From assembly GCA_017860075.1 (NCBI GenBank), contig JAFNAH010000096.1, forward strand, positions 1 through 6,117: a stretch of 6,117 nucleotides of DNA, in the 5' to 3' direction. Of the stretch, positions 4,516 to 6,117 are shown piece after piece (within the stretch, counting starts at the first letter, position 1; each line of letters opens with the position of its first letter). The notes beneath the pieces are model-generated. The model had not been told where the DNA came from. It saw only the letters and a program-made list of their open reading frames with translations, and did not search any database. The translations under genes were made by a program, and so were the position numbers. This DNA comes from Acidobacteriota bacterium (GTDB lineage: Bacteria; Acidobacteriota; UBA6911).

Positions 4516-6117
4516 TCACCGGATGCGCTTGCGGAACTGAAAGTCCAGACCGTATCCGCCATTCTCATCCTGCGTCGCCACGATCGAGAGGTTCTTCGTA
4601 ACGTCGAACTCGAGGATCACGATCTGTTCCTGCGACTGCGACAGGTTGCGCGAGTAGGTGACCACCACGTCCTTGGATAGCCTGCGTGTGATCGTTACCC
4701 TTGCCGTCGGATCGTTGTCTGCTCCCGCCAGAAAAGGATCCACACGGAAGTTCTGGAAACCGAAGACCCTCTCCACCTGTCTGGACAGGCCTCCCGTGAT
4801 CCCCTCGGAAAGAAGCCCCGCGGCGCTGAGGCCGGCCACCTCCGACTGGCGCCGGATATCGCTCTCGGCGGCGCCGCCTCTTTGCCCGGATGCCAGCAGC
4901 GATACCGCGTCCACCGTTGAGAGCGGGGGATCCGAAGTCAGGTTGAAGACGAGTTTGTCGAGCGGGCCTTTGACGTCCAGGACCAGGCGATAACGTTTGA
5001 GGTCCACTTCTGCACGCGCGTTCAGGTTCGGGTTGATCCGGGTCCTGTCGTAGAATTCCGCCCGGGCGAACACAAACTCGAAGCGGTTCCCCCGGAACAT
5101 GATGGAGCCCTCGTTGGCTTCCATGTAACCGACGAGCGACGGGTAAGCCGGCGTGCCGCGGAGCCGCAAGCGGAAACTCCCACGCAACTGCACGGTCTCG
5201 TCGTCGATGACCAGGCCTTGATTTGATTGGAGCTCGAGGTTCAGTCGCAGTCCGCTCAGAGCCGGGTCTGATACCAGTGGCCCGGCGCCGCCGCCCCGCC
5301 TTGCCACCTGCTCCAGCAGGCTGATCGGGCGCAGGTACTCCGCACGCGCCACCTCGACCTGGCCCGAGAGTATCTGGTAGTTGGGATTGCCGCCAAGGGT
5401 AAGCTTCGCGTCGAAGGTAGTGCGGAAGTCCTTCGGATAGGGAATCCGTGCCTTCCTGACGCCGATCTGCAGGTTGAACGAGCGGATCTCACCCGTCTTG
5501 TGCTCTGCCGTTCCGGATACGTCGAACGTCCCGGTTGCCATCCTGCCGCGGACACTCTCCAGGCGCACCGCGTCCCGCGAGAACACGAGCTTCCCTTCGA
5601 CACCTGAAAGGCCAAAGGGCAAGTCGCTGTAGTCAAACTGGGCGCCGCCGAGATTGGCCTGTCCTATCACCTCGGGGTTGCGCACCGTCCCCGACGCCCT
5701 CACATCGAGTTGCGCGGAGCCGGCGACACGGAGCTTCTCCACCAGGCGGTCCGCAATCTTGAGGTTCACGTTTCCGCCGAGCTTGAGGTTCAGTCCCTGC
5801 GCGGATGGCGCGGGGACATCACCGCTAAGAGTCAGGTCGGTTCCCTCCCCGACAAACTTCGCCTCGTCAACATGCAGCTTCTGGCTCGCCATGGAAAACC
5901 GGATCTTCCCCTGGTTGTGCAGGTCATAACCGCGGATCTTGAGCCGGGCACCGTCCATCTCGCCGCGCAGAACCAGCGAGGACGGCTCGGCAAATCTTCC
6001 CTCGATCTCGAGCTGTCCCTGCAGCGCCGTGCTCAAGTCGCTCAGGAGGCGCGGGATTTCCGGTGGAGCGAGCTTCTGGAGGTTCCAATCGCGAAACTCG
6101 AGCGAGGCCGTGCCGGG
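4516..6117 (-). CDS. tamB: TamB-family translocation/assembly module protein, C-terminal part
   Basis: The frame is open to the window edge, so only the last 533 residues are visible; TamB proteins usually exceed 1000. TamB is an AsmA-like inner-membrane-anchored protein that spans the periplasm as a hydrophobic beta-groove, partners the outer-membrane protein TamA, and is linked to lipid transport and outer-membrane protein assembly. What is visible is rich in alternating beta-strand segments of the form L-x-G-x-V/A, as in AsmA-like repeats, followed by the conserved TamB (DUF490) C-terminal domain. Its landmarks are RINPNLNARAEVDL, then the LTSDPPLSTVDAVSLLASG stretch ending near residue 411, AAGLLSEGITGGLSRQVERVFG, and a final block ARVTITRRLSKDVVVTYSRN with a strand-rich end GGYGLDFQFRKRIR. 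The N-terminal anchor and any tamA/bamA-like neighbour lie outside. No frameshift is seen. The stop is 64 bases before rplU, without an obvious intrinsic terminator. Confidence 0.92.
   Translation of the reverse strand, partial: PGTASLEFRDWNLQKLAPPEIPRLLSDLSTALQGQLEIEGRFAEPSSLVLRGEMDGARLKIRGYDLHNQGKIRFSMASQKLHVDEAKFVGEGTDLTLSGDVPAPSAQGLNLKLGGNVNLKIADRLVEKLRVAGSAQLDVRASGTVRNPEVIGQANLGGAQFDYSDLPFGLSGVEGKLVFSRDAVRLESVRGRMATGTFDVSGTAEHKTGEIRSFNLQIGVRKARIPYPKDFRTTFDAKLTLGGNPNYQILSGQVEVARAEYLRPISLLEQVARRGGGAGPLVSDPALSGLRLNLELQSNQGLVIDDETVQLRGSFRLRLRGTPAYPSLVGYMEANEGSIMFRGNRFEFVFARAEFYDRTRINPNLNARAEVDLKRYRLVLDVKGPLDKLVFNLTSDPPLSTVDAVSLLASGQRGGAAESDIRRQSEVAGLSAAGLLSEGITGGLSRQVERVFGFQNFRVDPFLAGADNDPTARVTITRRLSKDVVVTYSRNLSQSQEQIVILEFDVTKNLSIVATQDENGGYGLDFQFRKRIR

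Overview
This window is a compact, GC-rich bacterial housekeeping region in which every supported gene lies on the minus strand. Read in the direction of transcription (high to low coordinates), the order is: a TamB-family envelope protein (5' end outside the window), rplU (L21), rpmA (L27), a strong intrinsic terminator, a 326-base non-coding gap, obgE, nadD, rsfS, rlmH, a short DksA/TraR-type C4 zinc-finger protein, and a ComF-family protein (3' end outside the window). TamB implies an outer membrane, so the organism is a diderm. The series nadD-rsfS-rlmH-dksA/traR-comF, with tamB upstream of rplU, looks most like an Acidobacteriota (or possibly Desulfobacterota) genome. That is recalled synteny, not a search result.

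Region by region: 6117-4516 encodes the C-terminal 533 residues of the TamB-like protein. A 64-base gap then holds a weak candidate promoter and a clear ribosome-binding site for a GTG-initiated rplU. rplU and rpmA form a two-gene ribosomal-protein unit, closed by a near-textbook Rho-independent terminator at 3794-3767. The gap 3827-3502 also carries a long inverted repeat built from CGA-type hexamers, the only part of the window that looks non-housekeeping. obgE, nadD, rsfS, rlmH, the dksA-like gene and comF follow closely (a 1-base overlap between nadD and rsfS, gaps of about 20-107 bases elsewhere) and look like one operon, possibly with an internal promoter before rlmH.

Functionally, most genes converge on the ribosome: two 50S proteins, the 50S-assembly GTPase ObgE, the ribosome silencing factor RsfS, the 23S rRNA methyltransferase RlmH, and a DksA-type RNA polymerase regulator that in known relatives links ribosome synthesis to (p)ppGpp. 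NadD supplies NAD. ComF and TamB are passengers linked to DNA uptake/PRPP-type chemistry and envelope biogenesis. I found no CRISPR array, tRNA, rRNA, transposase or defence system. The window is largely ordinary; the hexamer inverted repeat, the terminator that splits rpmA from obgE, and a variant G4 motif in ObgE are the points that deserve a second look.
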